This document shows positions 32,781 to 43,959 of a stretch of DNA of 64,000 bases, in pieces (the first letter of the stretch is position 1; each line of letters opens with the position of its first letter). The stretch comes from Zanthoxylum bungeanum. Taxonomy: Eukaryota; Streptophyta; Magnoliopsida; Sapindales; Rutaceae. The position numbers and the translations under genes were made by a program. The DNA lies in the NCBI GenBank assembly GCA_019454045.1, contig SKCR01023728.1:88703-152702 (forward strand), read 5' to 3'. Under the pieces are notes generated by a model. It searched no databases. It saw only the letters and a list, made by a program, of their open reading frames with translations, and was not told where the DNA came from.

Positions 32781-34756
32781 TGTTAGTGTCCTACACATGC
32801 CACAAGATCACTAAGATTATTTGTGTGTGAATAAATCAAAGACAAGTTGTGGAAATTACTTACTTTGATCGGTTGAGATTTCAAAAATTTCAAGAGATGT
32901 AGAGAAGCTCCAAGCTTTGTAGAGTGTTTCCAATACTTGGGTGAGTTTCTCTATCACCTTTAGTTGACTCCTTATGTGCTAGCAAGAACAAAATTGAAAG
33001 AAAATTTTCCCTTCCAAATGGTATGGTGTTCGACAATGGAGGAAGAAATAGGGAGAGAGAGTTTTGTGTTTTGTTTTCCAAAAACCAATTACCAAAATTG
33101 TCTTTCAAAATGTGGTATATGCTTTTCCAAAAAGCAAAATCAAAGTCAAAGTGTGTTGGAGGGAAAAATGCATTAAATGCCCCCAACCACTTCCATCACT
33201 CATGTAGACATTTGATGTAAGTTGGTGGGCCCCACTTTAAATTCAAAATTCAAGTGGGCTTGCTCAACACACTTCGGGCTCGGGTTCGTTTAATCCGATT
33301 AAACGAATTTTCTGTTGCGACGTAATTAAATCCAATTTAATTAAATAATAATGTCTCGCAAAATTATTATGAAAGTCACTCGCAAATTAATTCCAAATTA
33401 ATTCGTTCGCACAAATTAAAATCCAATTTTAATTCCTCATTGAAATTCAATTTCTATTAATATATCTAATATATTATTTTAGCCCAATTAATTAAATAGT
33501 AAAATCTAATTTCACTATTAAATTCATTTTACCGATTAATTCCAAATTAATCGCATTCTCTCCTCTCGACGAATTTAATCCCAGATAAATTCTCGACGCA
33601 TTTAATCCCAGATTAATTTTCTCTTTGATAATTAATCCCAGATTAATTCTTGCCGTAATTAATCCCAGATTAATTTTCTCTCTCATAATTAATCCCAGAT
33701 TAATTCTGTTCGAGTCAAATGTCATCGGTAAAGCTTTGGGAAGTGACCCAAGAGATCTCTGGATATGTTGGCAGTAAATATGGTTGTCGGACTATCTGAA
33801 CATGTGCGTACCTGGTACCACGTTCTTACCGATTTACAAGACATGGTTGGCTTCTAGCAAAGCACCGTGCCTACCCAATTCTCCATAAATATATCCAATA
33901 TGGAATATATATAATCTGTATCAGGCGTAGTATACAATTTATTGCGTATTACGATCCAGTATATGATGTCACATGCTAGGCCTGGGGTTGGAATTGTGTC
34001 TGCCCCGTACGAAGCATATATCGGATCACTAGCAACTAGTCTCTGTAATCGGATAATCATGACCTAGTCATATTATCTCGATAGCTATAGCATTTAAGAG
34101 TACTAGTTTTGTATCCCTGCGTGATCATCATCTCCATATGACTGAAGTGAGACTTCTATCTTGACATCATACCCAATACACTATGATTCTCAGTATACCC
34201 AGAAGAGGCGTACACAGAACCTGTTAAAGCTCCAGATGACCAAAACCAAAGTATATTGATTGTCGCTAGTATTAGCGATGCAAGTCTCAGGTTAAGACCA
34301 CATACATCTACCCTGATTCGGATTCCCATAGACACATAGTCATAATACGAATGAGATTCTGAGGGGTCTATCCAGAGCGAAGCTGTTCCCAATCCAACGG
34401 CTAACAGAACCTCCTATCACACTTGCATAAGTATCCAATACTTAAATATATAATAACTATGTTGTTAATCTTCCATAACATGCACAAGTGTAATACTAGC
34501 CTTTTCCGCATTATCGATGTCCAGTCTCGATAATACTACGACTAAGGATGTTTAATGATTAAACCTTTCGTGGATTAATACTCTCTCATATCTTATTAAT
34601 CCGGTACTAATCATAGGGACTTTTATCATTTATATATCCAAGTAATCCAATTACAAATGATAAAAGAGCAATTTCCTTTTTGTCACATAGTTAATTTGTA
34701 CAAAGAAAACCATGTCTTTTACAAATAGTGATGCTATGGGTCATAATTGTCCAACA
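32781..34756 (-). repeat. Element G 3' LTR (1976 bp)
   Basis: On the + strand it runs TGTTAGTGTCCTACACATGC to ATTGTCCAACA. Pairs with 38837-40801. Confidence 0.92.
33573..33715 (-). repeat. Hairpin array in G 3' LTR
   Basis: Five to six units of about 27-32 bp built on TTAATCCCAGATTAATT (arms AATTAATC/GATTAATT, centre CCA), one with TTTAATCCCAGATAAAT. The 5' LTR has the same array at about 39629-39762. Translated, it gives repeated INLGLI, which is a by-product. Confidence 0.85.
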
Positions 34757-35432
34757 ATCTCGCACTTGGCCTATAGCCAATCACTCAAGTGTCCAACACC
34801 TGAACTATGTACATGTCGCTCATACTTATGCTGAGATATCGCTTTCGTCAGCGGATATCCAAGGTTATCATCTAAAACGATCTTGTCGATCTGGACATCG
34901 CCACGATGTGTGATCTCATGAATCAGATGAACCGTCGAAGTACATACTTGGATCATTGATGAGACCGTAATTCCTTAGCCTATGTTGCAGCCCATCTCAA
35001 CTACTAACAGAACTACTTCTAATCCAATTAGGAATTTTATAGATACAAAATGCTTATTTTGCTGCCTCAGCCGCAGCAATGTAATCCGCTTTTGTTGAAT
35101 CGGCAACAGTATCTTGCTTGGAAGATTTCCAGCTCATTGTTCCGTTATTCAAATAAAATATGTACCCTTATTGTGACTTACAGTCATCTTTATTGGTTAG
35201 GAAACTTGTGTCGGTGAACCTAGTCACTTCAAGTTCTCATTCTCCATAGATTAAGAATGCATCCTTAGTTCTTCTAAGATACTTAAGGATGTTCTTTACA
35301 TCAATCCAGTGACCATCACCTGGATCGGCCTGATTGTGACTTTAGATGCTCAAAGCATATGAAACACCAGGTCGCGTACATGTCTAACAATGTACGAGCT
35401 CTCGGAGAGCGCCAACAACTTTTAGATCTATC
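34757..35432 (-). pseudogene. Element G copia RNase H
   Basis: On the - strand SWKSSKQDTVADSTKADYIA, AAEAAK and SADESDISA-like phrases are readable near 35150-34830. They correspond to the end of copia RNase H (S-K-Q-x-T-V-A-x-S-S-x-E-A-E-Y-x-A). Several stops are present. The frame ends shortly before the LTR, with a purine-rich GGCCAAGTGCGAGA as the likely polypurine tract. Confidence 0.7.
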
Positions 35433-35870
35433 CTAGTAGATCCTTATTCCTAGAACAAAGGTTGCCTCTCCCAAGTATTCCATGGAGAATTTTAATGAAA
35501 GCCAAGCTTTCACCGATTTTAATATGGGAATGTCATTTCCAAGAAATAATATATCATCAACGTATATGACAATCATTGTCAGTGCACTCCAATTAGTCTT
35601 CTTATATACACAAGAATCATCTTCGTTTTGAATGAAACCATATTCCATTATGATCTCATCAAAACGTTGGTTCCAAGAACGCAATGATTGCTTCAATCCA
35701 TAAATGGATCGGTTTAGCTTGCAAACCTTGTTTGCATGTTTTGGTACGACAAAACTATCAGGTTGTAGTATATAAACATCCTCCAAAAGGTTTCCGTTAA
35801 GGAAAGCGATTTTGACGTCTTGCTGCCATATTTCATAAGCGAAATATGCAGGAATAGCAAGCATTATCTA
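35433..35870 (-). pseudogene. Element G copia reverse transcriptase
   Basis: 143 open codons with strong Ty1/copia RT motifs: WQQDVKIAFLNGNLLEDVYI, PKHANKVCKLNRSIYGLKQS, then RSWNQRFDEIIMEYGFIQNE and the catalytic IYVDDILFLGND, ending FSMEYLGEATFVLGIRI. It covers the palm and thumb. The fingers upstream (35870-36000) are broken by stops. Gly-Leu-Lys-Gln and YVDD are intact, making this the best preserved pol piece of the copia family here, but it is not a full gene. Confidence 0.92.
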
Positions 35871-38820
35871 AATGGATTTAATCATGGCAACGGGTAAAAG
35901 GTTTCGTCGTAATCAACACCATATTGATGACGATACCCTTTCGCTACAAGCCTAGCTTTGTACGTTTGTACATTGCCATCCATGTCAGTCTTCACCATGA
36001 AGACATATTTGCTACCAATAGGCACAATGCCTTCTGGTACATCAAAATAAGTATTGCATTGTTCAATGTGTATCCCGTGAAGGAAATTAATAGCTTAGTG
36101 CAACTCATTATTTACCTTACCATGTCCAACAAAGTTCAATTTCTCTGTACGGACACACCGCTCAATTGAGGTGTTCCGGGAGGAGTCCACTGTGAAAGAA
36201 TACCATACTCTTTCAAGTAATCGAGAAACTCATTGTTCAAGCATTTTCCACCACGGTCCAACCGTAAGGTTAGATCTATGAAGATTCTTTAATTTCAACA
36301 TCATGGTATAAAGATCTAATCATTTGTTCTGACAACGAAATTAAGGAGTCATTGTGCCAAGCATAACAGATTGAGCACTAAAGTTATCATCATGATGAGT
36401 CTTCATAAGCTCATGCTCTACTATTTGCTCATCTCCGGGCTCAGGGTCCGAGAGGTTTCTCTATCCAATAGAATAACTTCTTTGCTCCCAGGACTATCCT
36501 GAGATTCATTTCCCAATCTGAAAATTTACGCCGTTGAAGACATTTTCACCCAGGATTATGTCCCTTAATGCTAATCTTTCAGGCCATCTCGATTGCAATA
36601 GTTCAACTATCCAATCAACGATTTCGGGTACACTCAAAATGTAATGGCTATTATAGTCCAACTATATAACCAACTACAAATAGAGTAGTGTTTAGTACAG
36701 TCCAACTGTTCATAGAAGCAATAAAATATATTAGTCCAACTAATATGTATTTATAACAACGATAAATAATTAAAAAAGCGTGTGTTAGCAAGTATTAAAC
36801 GAAATTGTAAATTTAATACTAGCCTCCCACTATTTTTCGCCAAGCCTCTAACCCTCTGTGGAGTACTCGGGAAACCCAGTTTCCTAGTGGGCTAGGATCC
36901 CGTTAAATAACACACAACCTTGATTTTGGCCAACAAGATCTATGAAACTTAACTAGGTAGATCTCTAAGATCAATTGGATCTCATCCAATTCCTAGATCC
37001 GGTAGGTGGACCTCCAAGTCCGAGATATATATCCAATATATATTTCCTAATCTTTTCCTCTGAATCAACTAAGCCTTGGCTTTGGCTCAACAAACTTAAT
37101 GATTATAGTTAAGCGCGACCCATTAACAGTGGGATAGCTTCGTAATCCACGTCGATGAACTAGAACTGACCTTGACTTTGGCCAACAAGTCACAACCGCC
37201 CAAGACATACGATATAGATAAAGCTTTCGTGGTTCAAACACATACGTGATGGACAATGGTCTTGACTTTGGCCAACAAACCAATGCCAATCTTGGATCTT
37301 GATAGAGAACCACTCAATGGAAGGAAAAATGCTTAATATTTGAGTGAGGGTTTTTCGCGTAAATTGACAACCAATTTATTATCTTTGATTAGGTCTCATC
37401 ATACACCCTTAAGCATGCATTCTAAAAGCATAATAAGGCGCGAATAAATTAATAATGATATGCGGATGGATATATAACAATTTGTTTCTAGAACAAATCT
37501 CTCACTTTCCTCTCTCCCGCTAGCACTATTCTTACTTCTACCCAATTACATAATAAATTAAAGAAACCTCATTTGCATTGAGGGGAATTGGTGAGAAGAG
37601 AAATACAAAGAGAATAGAGATAATAGGGTGCGGGTCCAAATTCTTAATTTATTACAACAATTTCCAAAATTGCCCTCACCCTTCTAATATCCATCCGATA
37701 TACATTATTCATACAAATACATCCAAGTATTCACACAAAGCATGCTATCAATCAATCTAATCCAATTAATTAATCTTTAAATTAATGACCATTCAATGTT
37801 CATACAACGATTTAATTTGCGCGAGTCCAACTCGTTTAAGAATAAATACTCAAAATACGTATTCTTGAGTTATATAGAACTACAATTTTAAATCCAATTT
37901 AAATTGTTTCCAATACTAATTCATTTTTTAATTCCAAATTAAATAATTACACTTATTTTAGTGCCTTTTAGACTTAGATTCTAAATCTAATCTAAATGGG
38001 TCTCAAAGGCCCAATTAGTATCCAATACTATTTTAATTAAAGTCCAATGGGCTTTAAATTATTTCTTAAGGCATGGGCTTTGGCCAATATGGATTCAATC
38101 CAAGGTGCCAAGGCCCAATTAGGAATCACCATTTGCCATAAAATCAATTTTGGCCCATTGGGCCTAATTAAATATTAAAAGGCCCATAAGTTATATTTGG
38201 ACTTTATGGAAATGGTTTTAGGACCAATAAGGAATCACCCTTTTGCCCAAAACCAAACTTGGCCCAACCAAGCCCATTAAGCCCAAATTCAACAAATTAG
38301 CCCAATCCAATTATAAAGACTAATTTAATTAAGATAACATTCCAAATATCATATTAATTTTAATTAAAGTGTAATAACCATAATTAATTAATTAAACTAA
38401 CATTTCTAAAACATCAATGAAACTAATTAATCATGCTTTAATAATCCAACTTATGTCCAACATAAATTGCAGCAAAACAATTCATTCCAACATGCTTAGG
38501 GTTCACGGCAATATGTGGAAATAATATCCAATTTTGATTTCAATCAAATTAAATCAACAATTAATATTTATTTCATGCTTTAAACACATCCAATGGTCTA
38601 ATTAACAAAAAATCACCATGAACACACTATAAGGTAGTTTCGGCCATGTCAAGAAATTAGGGATTTTTTATCTAATCAAATTTTCTCAATCCCAAAGATG
38701 TACAAATCCAATTGTACATAATATAAACATAACCCAACAATCAATTTAGACAAATCATGCTCCAAGCAAAAAATCCCAAATTAAAGTCCATAAATCGTAG
38801 ATTTCAAATCAAGCTTAGGA
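35871..38820 (-). other. Element G remaining interior: RT start, deleted gag, leader
   Basis: About 35871-36150 is the degenerate RT start and the linker with CGGACACACCG. At about 36268 the sequence jumps to gag-side sequence that in F lies near 28370, so integrase and zinc knuckle are missing. The leader (about 36800-38820) carries GACTTTGGCCAACAA-type repeats near 36930, 37165 and 37265. No open gene. Confidence 0.7.
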
Positions 38821-38836
38821 TGGCTCTAGATACCAT

Positions 38837-40801
38837 TGTTAGTGTCCTACACATGCCACAAGATCACTAAGATGATTTGTGTGTGAATAAATCAAAGACA
38901 AGTTTCGGAAATTACTTACTTTGATCGGTTGAGATTTCAAAAATTTCAAGAGATGTAGATGAAGCTCCAAGCTTTGTAGAGTGTTTCCAACACTTGGGTG
39001 AGTTTCCCTATCACCTTTAGTTGACTCCTTATGTGCTAGCAAGAACAAAATTGAAAGAAACTTTTCCCTTCCAAAGGGTAGTGGTGTTCGGCAATGGAGG
39101 AAGAAATAGGGAGAGAGAGTTTTGTGTTTTGTTTTCCAAAAACCAATTACCAAAATTGTCTTTCAAAATTGGTATATGCTTTTCCAAAAAGATAAATCAA
39201 AGTCAAAGTGTGTTGGAGGGAAAAATGCATTAAATGCCCCAACCACTTCCATCACTCATGTAGACATTTGATGTAAGTTGGTGGGCTCCACTTTAAATTC
39301 AAAATTCAAGTGGGCCTGCTCAACACACTTCGGGCTTGGGTTCGTTTAATCCGATTAAACGAATTTTCCGTTGCGACATAATTAAATCCAATTTAATTAA
39401 ATAATAATGTATCGTAAAATTATTGCGAAAGTCGCTCGCAAATTGATTCCAAATTAATTCGTTCGTAAAAATTAAAATCCAATTTTAATTCGGCATTGAA
39501 ATCCAATTTCAATTAATATATCTAATATATTATTTTAGCCCAATTAATTAAATAGTAAAATCTAATTTCACTATTAAATTCATTTTGCCGATTAATTCCA
39601 AGTTAATCGCATTCTCTACTCTCGACGAATTTAATCCCAGATAAATTCTCGACAAAATTAATCCCAGATTAATTTTCTCTTTGATAATTAATCCCAGATT
39701 AATTCTTGCCATAATTAATCCCAGATTAATTTTCACTCTCAAAATTAATCCCAGATTAATTCTATTTGAGTCAAATGTCATCGGTGAATCTTTGGGAAGC
39801 GACCCAAGAGATCTCTGGATATGTTGGTAGAAAATATGGTTGTCGGACTATCCGAACACGTGCGTACCCGGTATCACGTTCTTACCAATTTACAAGACAT
39901 GGTTGGCTTCTAACAAAGCACCGTGCCTACCCAATTCTCCAGAAATATTTTAAATATGGAATATATATATTCTATATCAGGCGTAGTATACAATGTATTG
40001 CTTATTACGATCCAGTATCTGATGTCACATGCTAGGCCTGGGCTGGAATTGTGTCTGCCCCGTACGAATCATATATCGGATCACTAGCAACTAGTCTCTG
40101 TAATCGGATAATCATGACCTAGTCATATTATCCCGATAGCTATAACATTTAAAAATACTAGTTCTGTATCCATGCGTGATCATCATCTCCATATGACTGA
40201 AGTGATATTTACATCTTGACATCACACCCCATACACTACGATTCTCAGTATACCCAGAAGAGGCGTACATAGAACATGTTAAAGCTACGGACGACCAAAA
40301 CCAAAGTATATTGATTGTCGCAAGTATTAGCGATGCCAGTCTCAGGTTAAGACCACATACACCTACCCTGATTTGGATTCTCATAGACACATAGTCATAC
40401 TACCAATGGGATTCTGAGGGGTCTATCCAGAGCGAAGCTGTTCCCGATCCAATGGCTAACAGAACCTTCTATCACACTTGGATAAGTATCCAATACTTAA
40501 ATATATGTGAACTATGTTGTTAAGCTTTCATAACACGCACAAGTGTAATACTAGCCTATTCCGTATTATCAATGTCCAGTCTCGATAATACTACGACTAG
40601 GGATATTTAATGATTAAACCTTTCGTGGATTAATAATGTCTCATATCTTATTAATCCGGTAGTAATCATAGGGACTTTTATCATTTATATATCCAAGTAA
40701 TCCAATTACAAATGATAAAAGAGCAATTTCCTTTGTCACATAGTTAATTTGTACAAAGAACACAATGTCCTTTACAAATAATGATGCATAATTGTCCAAC
40801 A
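38837..40801 (-). repeat. Element G 5' LTR (1965 bp)
   Basis: Pairs with 32781-34756. PBS in sense TGGTATCTAGAGCCA begins two bases inside. Confidence 0.92.
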
Positions 40802-41250
40802 GTTTGAATTCCCAAACGAGGAGATTCAAGCCATAATGGTCCAAGGGTAGAAAATGTATTTCGACGGGGCGGTGAATTACAAAGGAGCCGGAATATGAAT
40901 TGTGATAGTAACCCTCGAAGAAGAAACCCTACCTATGGCCAAAAGGTTGACGTTCGGAGTAACCAACAACATGGCTGAATACGAAGCATGTGTCTTTGGA
41001 CTGAAATCACTAATAGCCCTAGGAGCTAGGGATGTAGAAGTTTATGGAGACTCGATGTTGGTAGTTCGACAGATGCGAGGGGAATGGGAATTGAAGGAAG
41101 ACCGGTTGGGGCCCTACTTACTCCATCTCAGGAAGTTGACACGGGCTATCCCTGACTGTAAATTCCAGCACTTGCCACGAGAAGAGAACCAAATGGCGGA
41201 TGCACTAGCAACCCTAGCCGCAACTTGGGAAAACCTAGAAAAACTGGTAA
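40802..41250 (+). pseudogene. Element B second (archaeal-type) RNase H
   Basis: Continues B's pol after copia G. YFDGAVNYKGAG (first Asp, 40858) precedes one stop, then the long frame starting at 40902 gives NNMAEYEACVFGLKSLIALG (Glu), VEVYGDSMLVVRQM (Asp) and REENQMADALATLAA (last Asp). All four acidic residues expected of the extra RNase H in plant Tat elements are present. It would remove RNA from hybrids during reverse transcription. It is separated from RT by the 8-kb insertion, so it is not expressed as part of Pol. Confidence 0.92.
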
Positions 41251-42114
41251 TGATGCCCCTTGTGCTGACAACAGCTAGTAGACCCAGTTATGAGATAGAG
41301 AGAATCTTGGAAGTAGAAGTCGATGATGGGAAGCCGTGGTACTACGACATCCTGCAGTATCTAGAGCATGGGGAATTCCCAGAAAGAGCTGGCAAGAAAG
41401 ACAGAATAGCCATTCAGAAATTGGCTTCCCAGTATGTGAGCTTGAGGGGAGAGTTGTACAAGAGACAAGCCAATGGCATCCAGCTGAAGTGTTTAAGAAA
41501 AGAAAAGGCTCAGAAGGTGATGGAAGAGGTACACGCTGGAGTATGTGGACCACATATGAATGGATTGAATTTGTCTCGCAAGATAGTGAGAAAGGGATTT
41601 TACTGGTCGACGATGGAAACTGACTACGCAAAGCTGGTGAACCATTGTCACAATTTCCAGGCACATGGCAACCTGAATCATCTATCAGCTATGAAATTGC
41701 ACGGATTGTCAGAACCTTGGCCTTTCTCAGCATGGGGTATTGACATGATTGGAGAAATCAGGCCACATGCATCAAATGGACACCGCGTTATAGTAGTTGC
41801 GGTGGACTATTTTTCGAAATGGATGGAACCCGAGTCATTCCGTAATGTTACAGCGAACCAGATGGCCATGTTCATAGCCCGTAACATAGTATGTCGATAC
41901 GGAATGCCACAGTACATAGTGACGGATAATAGAGTCCAATTTCAGGGAGAAATAAGGGTGATGTTGTAGAAGTATGGGATAGGGCATCATAAATCAGCAC
42001 CTTACAGGCCACAGGCTAATAGGGCGGTGGAAGTGGCCATAAAACCATAAAGAAAATACTAGCTAAGATGACAGAAAGTTAAAAAGATTGGGCTGACAAA
42101 CTGCCATATGCCTT
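41251..42114 (+). pseudogene. Element B integrase: zinc domain and DDE core
   Basis: The frame is open to 41969. It shows EEVHAGVCGPHMNGLNLSRK and GFYWSTMETDYAKLVNHCHN of the HHCC domain; the second Cys appears replaced by Phe (CHNF). The core has WGIDMIGEI (first Asp), IVTDNRVQF (second Asp) and, after a stop at 41967, PYRPQANRAVEVAI (Glu). Integrase inserts the cDNA into the genome. Stops between the second Asp and the Glu, and the changed Cys, inactivate it. Confidence 0.9.
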
Positions 42115-42579
42115 GTGTGGTATAGAACTTCGGTGAGAACGGCAACGGCAGCCACACTCTATGCTTTACTTTACAGGATGGAGGTAGAGTTACCAGTGGA
42201 AATGGAGATACAGTCAATGCGGGTACTAGCAGAGGCAAGATTGCCTAAGCAGGAATGGGCCTCGCAGAGGTTCGAACAGCTAGCATTACGGGATGAGAAA
42301 AGGATAAAGGCCTTGTACCACATGCAGCTATGCCAGAAAAGGTTGGCCAGGGCGTTCAACAAGATGGTGCATCCCACCAAGATCAGAGAAGGTGATATAG
42401 TGCTCAAGCAGTTGAAGCCACTGATAATGGACCCAAGGGTAAAGTTCAGGCCCAATTGGGAAGGGTCATACCTAGTCAAGAAGGTGATGGGGAATGAGGC
42501 AGTGAGACTATCAGATTTGGAAGGGAACGAGTTTACCGAGCCCATCAACGTGGACAGGCTGAAACGATACTTTGCATAA
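42115..42579 (+). pseudogene. Element B integrase C-terminal part and end of pol
   Basis: 154 open codons with WASQRFEQLALRDEKRIKAL, LARAFNKMVHPTKIREGDIV and FRPNWEGSYLVKKVMGNEAV, followed by NVDRLKRYFA and a TAA. This is the typical GPY/F-like end of plant gypsy integrases and the natural end of Gag-Pol. It is well preserved, though the upstream core is broken. Confidence 0.9.
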
Positions 42580-42609
42580 AAAAAGGAAAAAAATAAAAAG
42601 AAAGACTCG

Positions 42610-42640
42610 TTGGGTTGAAAATTCGCAAAGGACAACCCAA
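42610..42640 (+). ncRNA. Putative RNA hairpin, copy 1 of 3 (B 3' region)
   Basis: Stem TTGGGTTG (42610-42617) pairs with CAACCCAA (42633-42640) around the loop AAAATTCGCAAAGGA. Copies at 43094 and 43141 have different stems but a similar loop and the same downstream GCAARATAGA. Structure is inferred from sequence only. Confidence 0.5.
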
Positions 42641-43093
42641 GCAAAATATAGAGCATGAGTGAGCAAGAAAAATGGCTAATTGTAAAATCCGTGAGGAACA
42701 GTTAGTGATAGAGGTACCCTTGCAATGCAGTTTATTTCCTACATATGTACTAAGAAGTAATGTAAATGCCTTTATTGAAACAAATGTTCAAGAAGTTCAT
42801 AGATTGCATAAATCTCAGCTAACCGGGAAAGATTAGAGTCAAGTAATTATAAATCACATCTTTTGTTTCTTATATGCGGGACCAAGGTCAATAGATGTAG
42901 GAAAAAAGAGGGTTGGGAGGCCCCATGGCAGCAACGGGCCACGTTCAGCGTTGAGACCATTTGGTCTGGAAATGGTCCAAGAAGTAGCGAGGACGAGCAA
43001 CTCCAAGAATGGAGAATAACCTCGGGAATGAGGACGAACAAATAGCCTCAAGAATGAGGATGAACCAGATCTGAAAAAAATTATTTAGCTCAC
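42641..43093 (+). other. Element B 3' untranslated region, no gene
   Basis: Contains one GAGGACGAGCAACTCCAAGA repeat and related GAATGAGGACGAAC units near 42995-43070. Frames on both strands are short and mutually overlapping, and none has a recognisable domain. Confidence 0.6.
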
Positions 43094-43121
43094 TGAGTTG
43101 AAAACCTGAAAAGGCGACTCA
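43094..43121 (+). ncRNA. Putative RNA hairpin, copy 2 of 3
   Basis: TGAGTTG (43094-43100) pairs with CGACTCA (43115-43121), including one U-G wobble that exists only on the + strand transcript. Loop AAAACCTGAAAAGG. Confidence 0.5.
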
Positions 43122-43140
43122 TGCAAGATAGAGCAATCCG

Positions 43141-43170
43141 CTAAGTTGAAAATCCGAAAGGACAGCTTAG
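43141..43170 (+). ncRNA. Putative RNA hairpin, copy 3 of 3
   Basis: CTAAGTTG (43141-43148) pairs with CAGCTTAG (43163-43170), again with one sense-strand U-G wobble. Loop AAAATCCGAAAGGA. Confidence 0.5.
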
Positions 43171-43830
43171 GCAAAAGATAGAAAGGACTTGTAACTCAAT
43201 GGACGAAGCACAAGGTAGTACCTTTTCCGCATCCTCAGAACAGTAAAGAAAAGCTTTGAAGGCTTCCCGAGGGTATTGACGTTGGAAACGCGGCATCACC
43301 GGAAGGGTAGTAGGAGAAAAATGCTAGCCGAGAATGGCAGCAAACCCCTCAGGGAGATGGCATATTTCAAAGTCTGGGAATCGAAAGGCATGATTTTCAG
43401 CATCCCAAAAGGATGAGGCCGCTTTCAAAAAGGTGTAATCCACCTTGACCCGGTGTAAGTTGCAGAGAGAATAAAGCTAAGCCAGGTCTGGGGATGACCA
43501 GTCTACCACCCCGCAAATAAGGGACACAACGAGATCTTGAGCCATGAGACAAAAGAGAACTAAGCAATCACTGGAGGAAGATTGGCAGAAGGAAACTGTA
43601 AGCAGGCCAAGGGGGCGACCAAAGACTTTTATAGGCCAATGGGGCGCCCAAAGCTTTTTAAAGGGGTGAAGAAAACCCTCTAGCGCGAGGAAGGCCTAAC
43701 CAATGATGACATCAACCCAATAGGAAAAAGAAACCCCATCAGAGTACGGAATGCATCCATGAATACATGTATACATGTCGCATACACACAATTTTTTATT
43801 TTCTGTTCGCAGGCTTTGAAGAAAAAGAAA
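43171..43830 (+). other. Element B 3' region, no recognisable gene
   Basis: Unique-looking sequence between the hairpins and the tandem array. No convincing frame on either strand. CATGAATACATGTATACATG near 43760 is a short self-complementary stretch. Confidence 0.6.
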
Positions 43831-43834
43831 AGCA

Positions 43835-43925
43835 GCGAGGACGAGCAACTCCAATAATGGAGAGGAACCTCGGGAATGAGGACGAGCAACTCCAAGAATG
43901 GAGAGGAGCCTCGAGAATGAGGACG
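43835..43925 (+). repeat. GAGGACGAGCAACTCC repeats in B
   Basis: Two tandem ~47-bp units (GAGGACGAGCAACTCCAAGA, then ATGGAGAGGA and CCTCGGGAATGAGGACG), related to the single unit near 42990. Confidence 0.8.
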
Positions 43926-43959
43926 AATCAGGGGTCGAAGTACCTCACCACCATCAGTT

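Larger units (their letters stand above)
32781..40801 (-). mobile_element. Element G: copia retrotransposon with internal deletion (8.0 kb)
   Basis: Two LTRs (32781-34756 and 38837-40801), PBS at about 38821-38835 and target duplications GTTCG (32776-32780) and GTTTG (40802-40806), one mismatch. The interior keeps RT-RNase H (34960-35870) and the leader but has lost integrase and nucleocapsid at a junction near 36268. LTR divergence is visible, so it is older than D. It separates the two RNase H domains of element B. Confidence 0.92.

Noticed and set aside
33492..33725. Frame with repeated INLGLI
   Set aside because: By-product of the TTAATCCCAGATTAATT array in the copia LTR.
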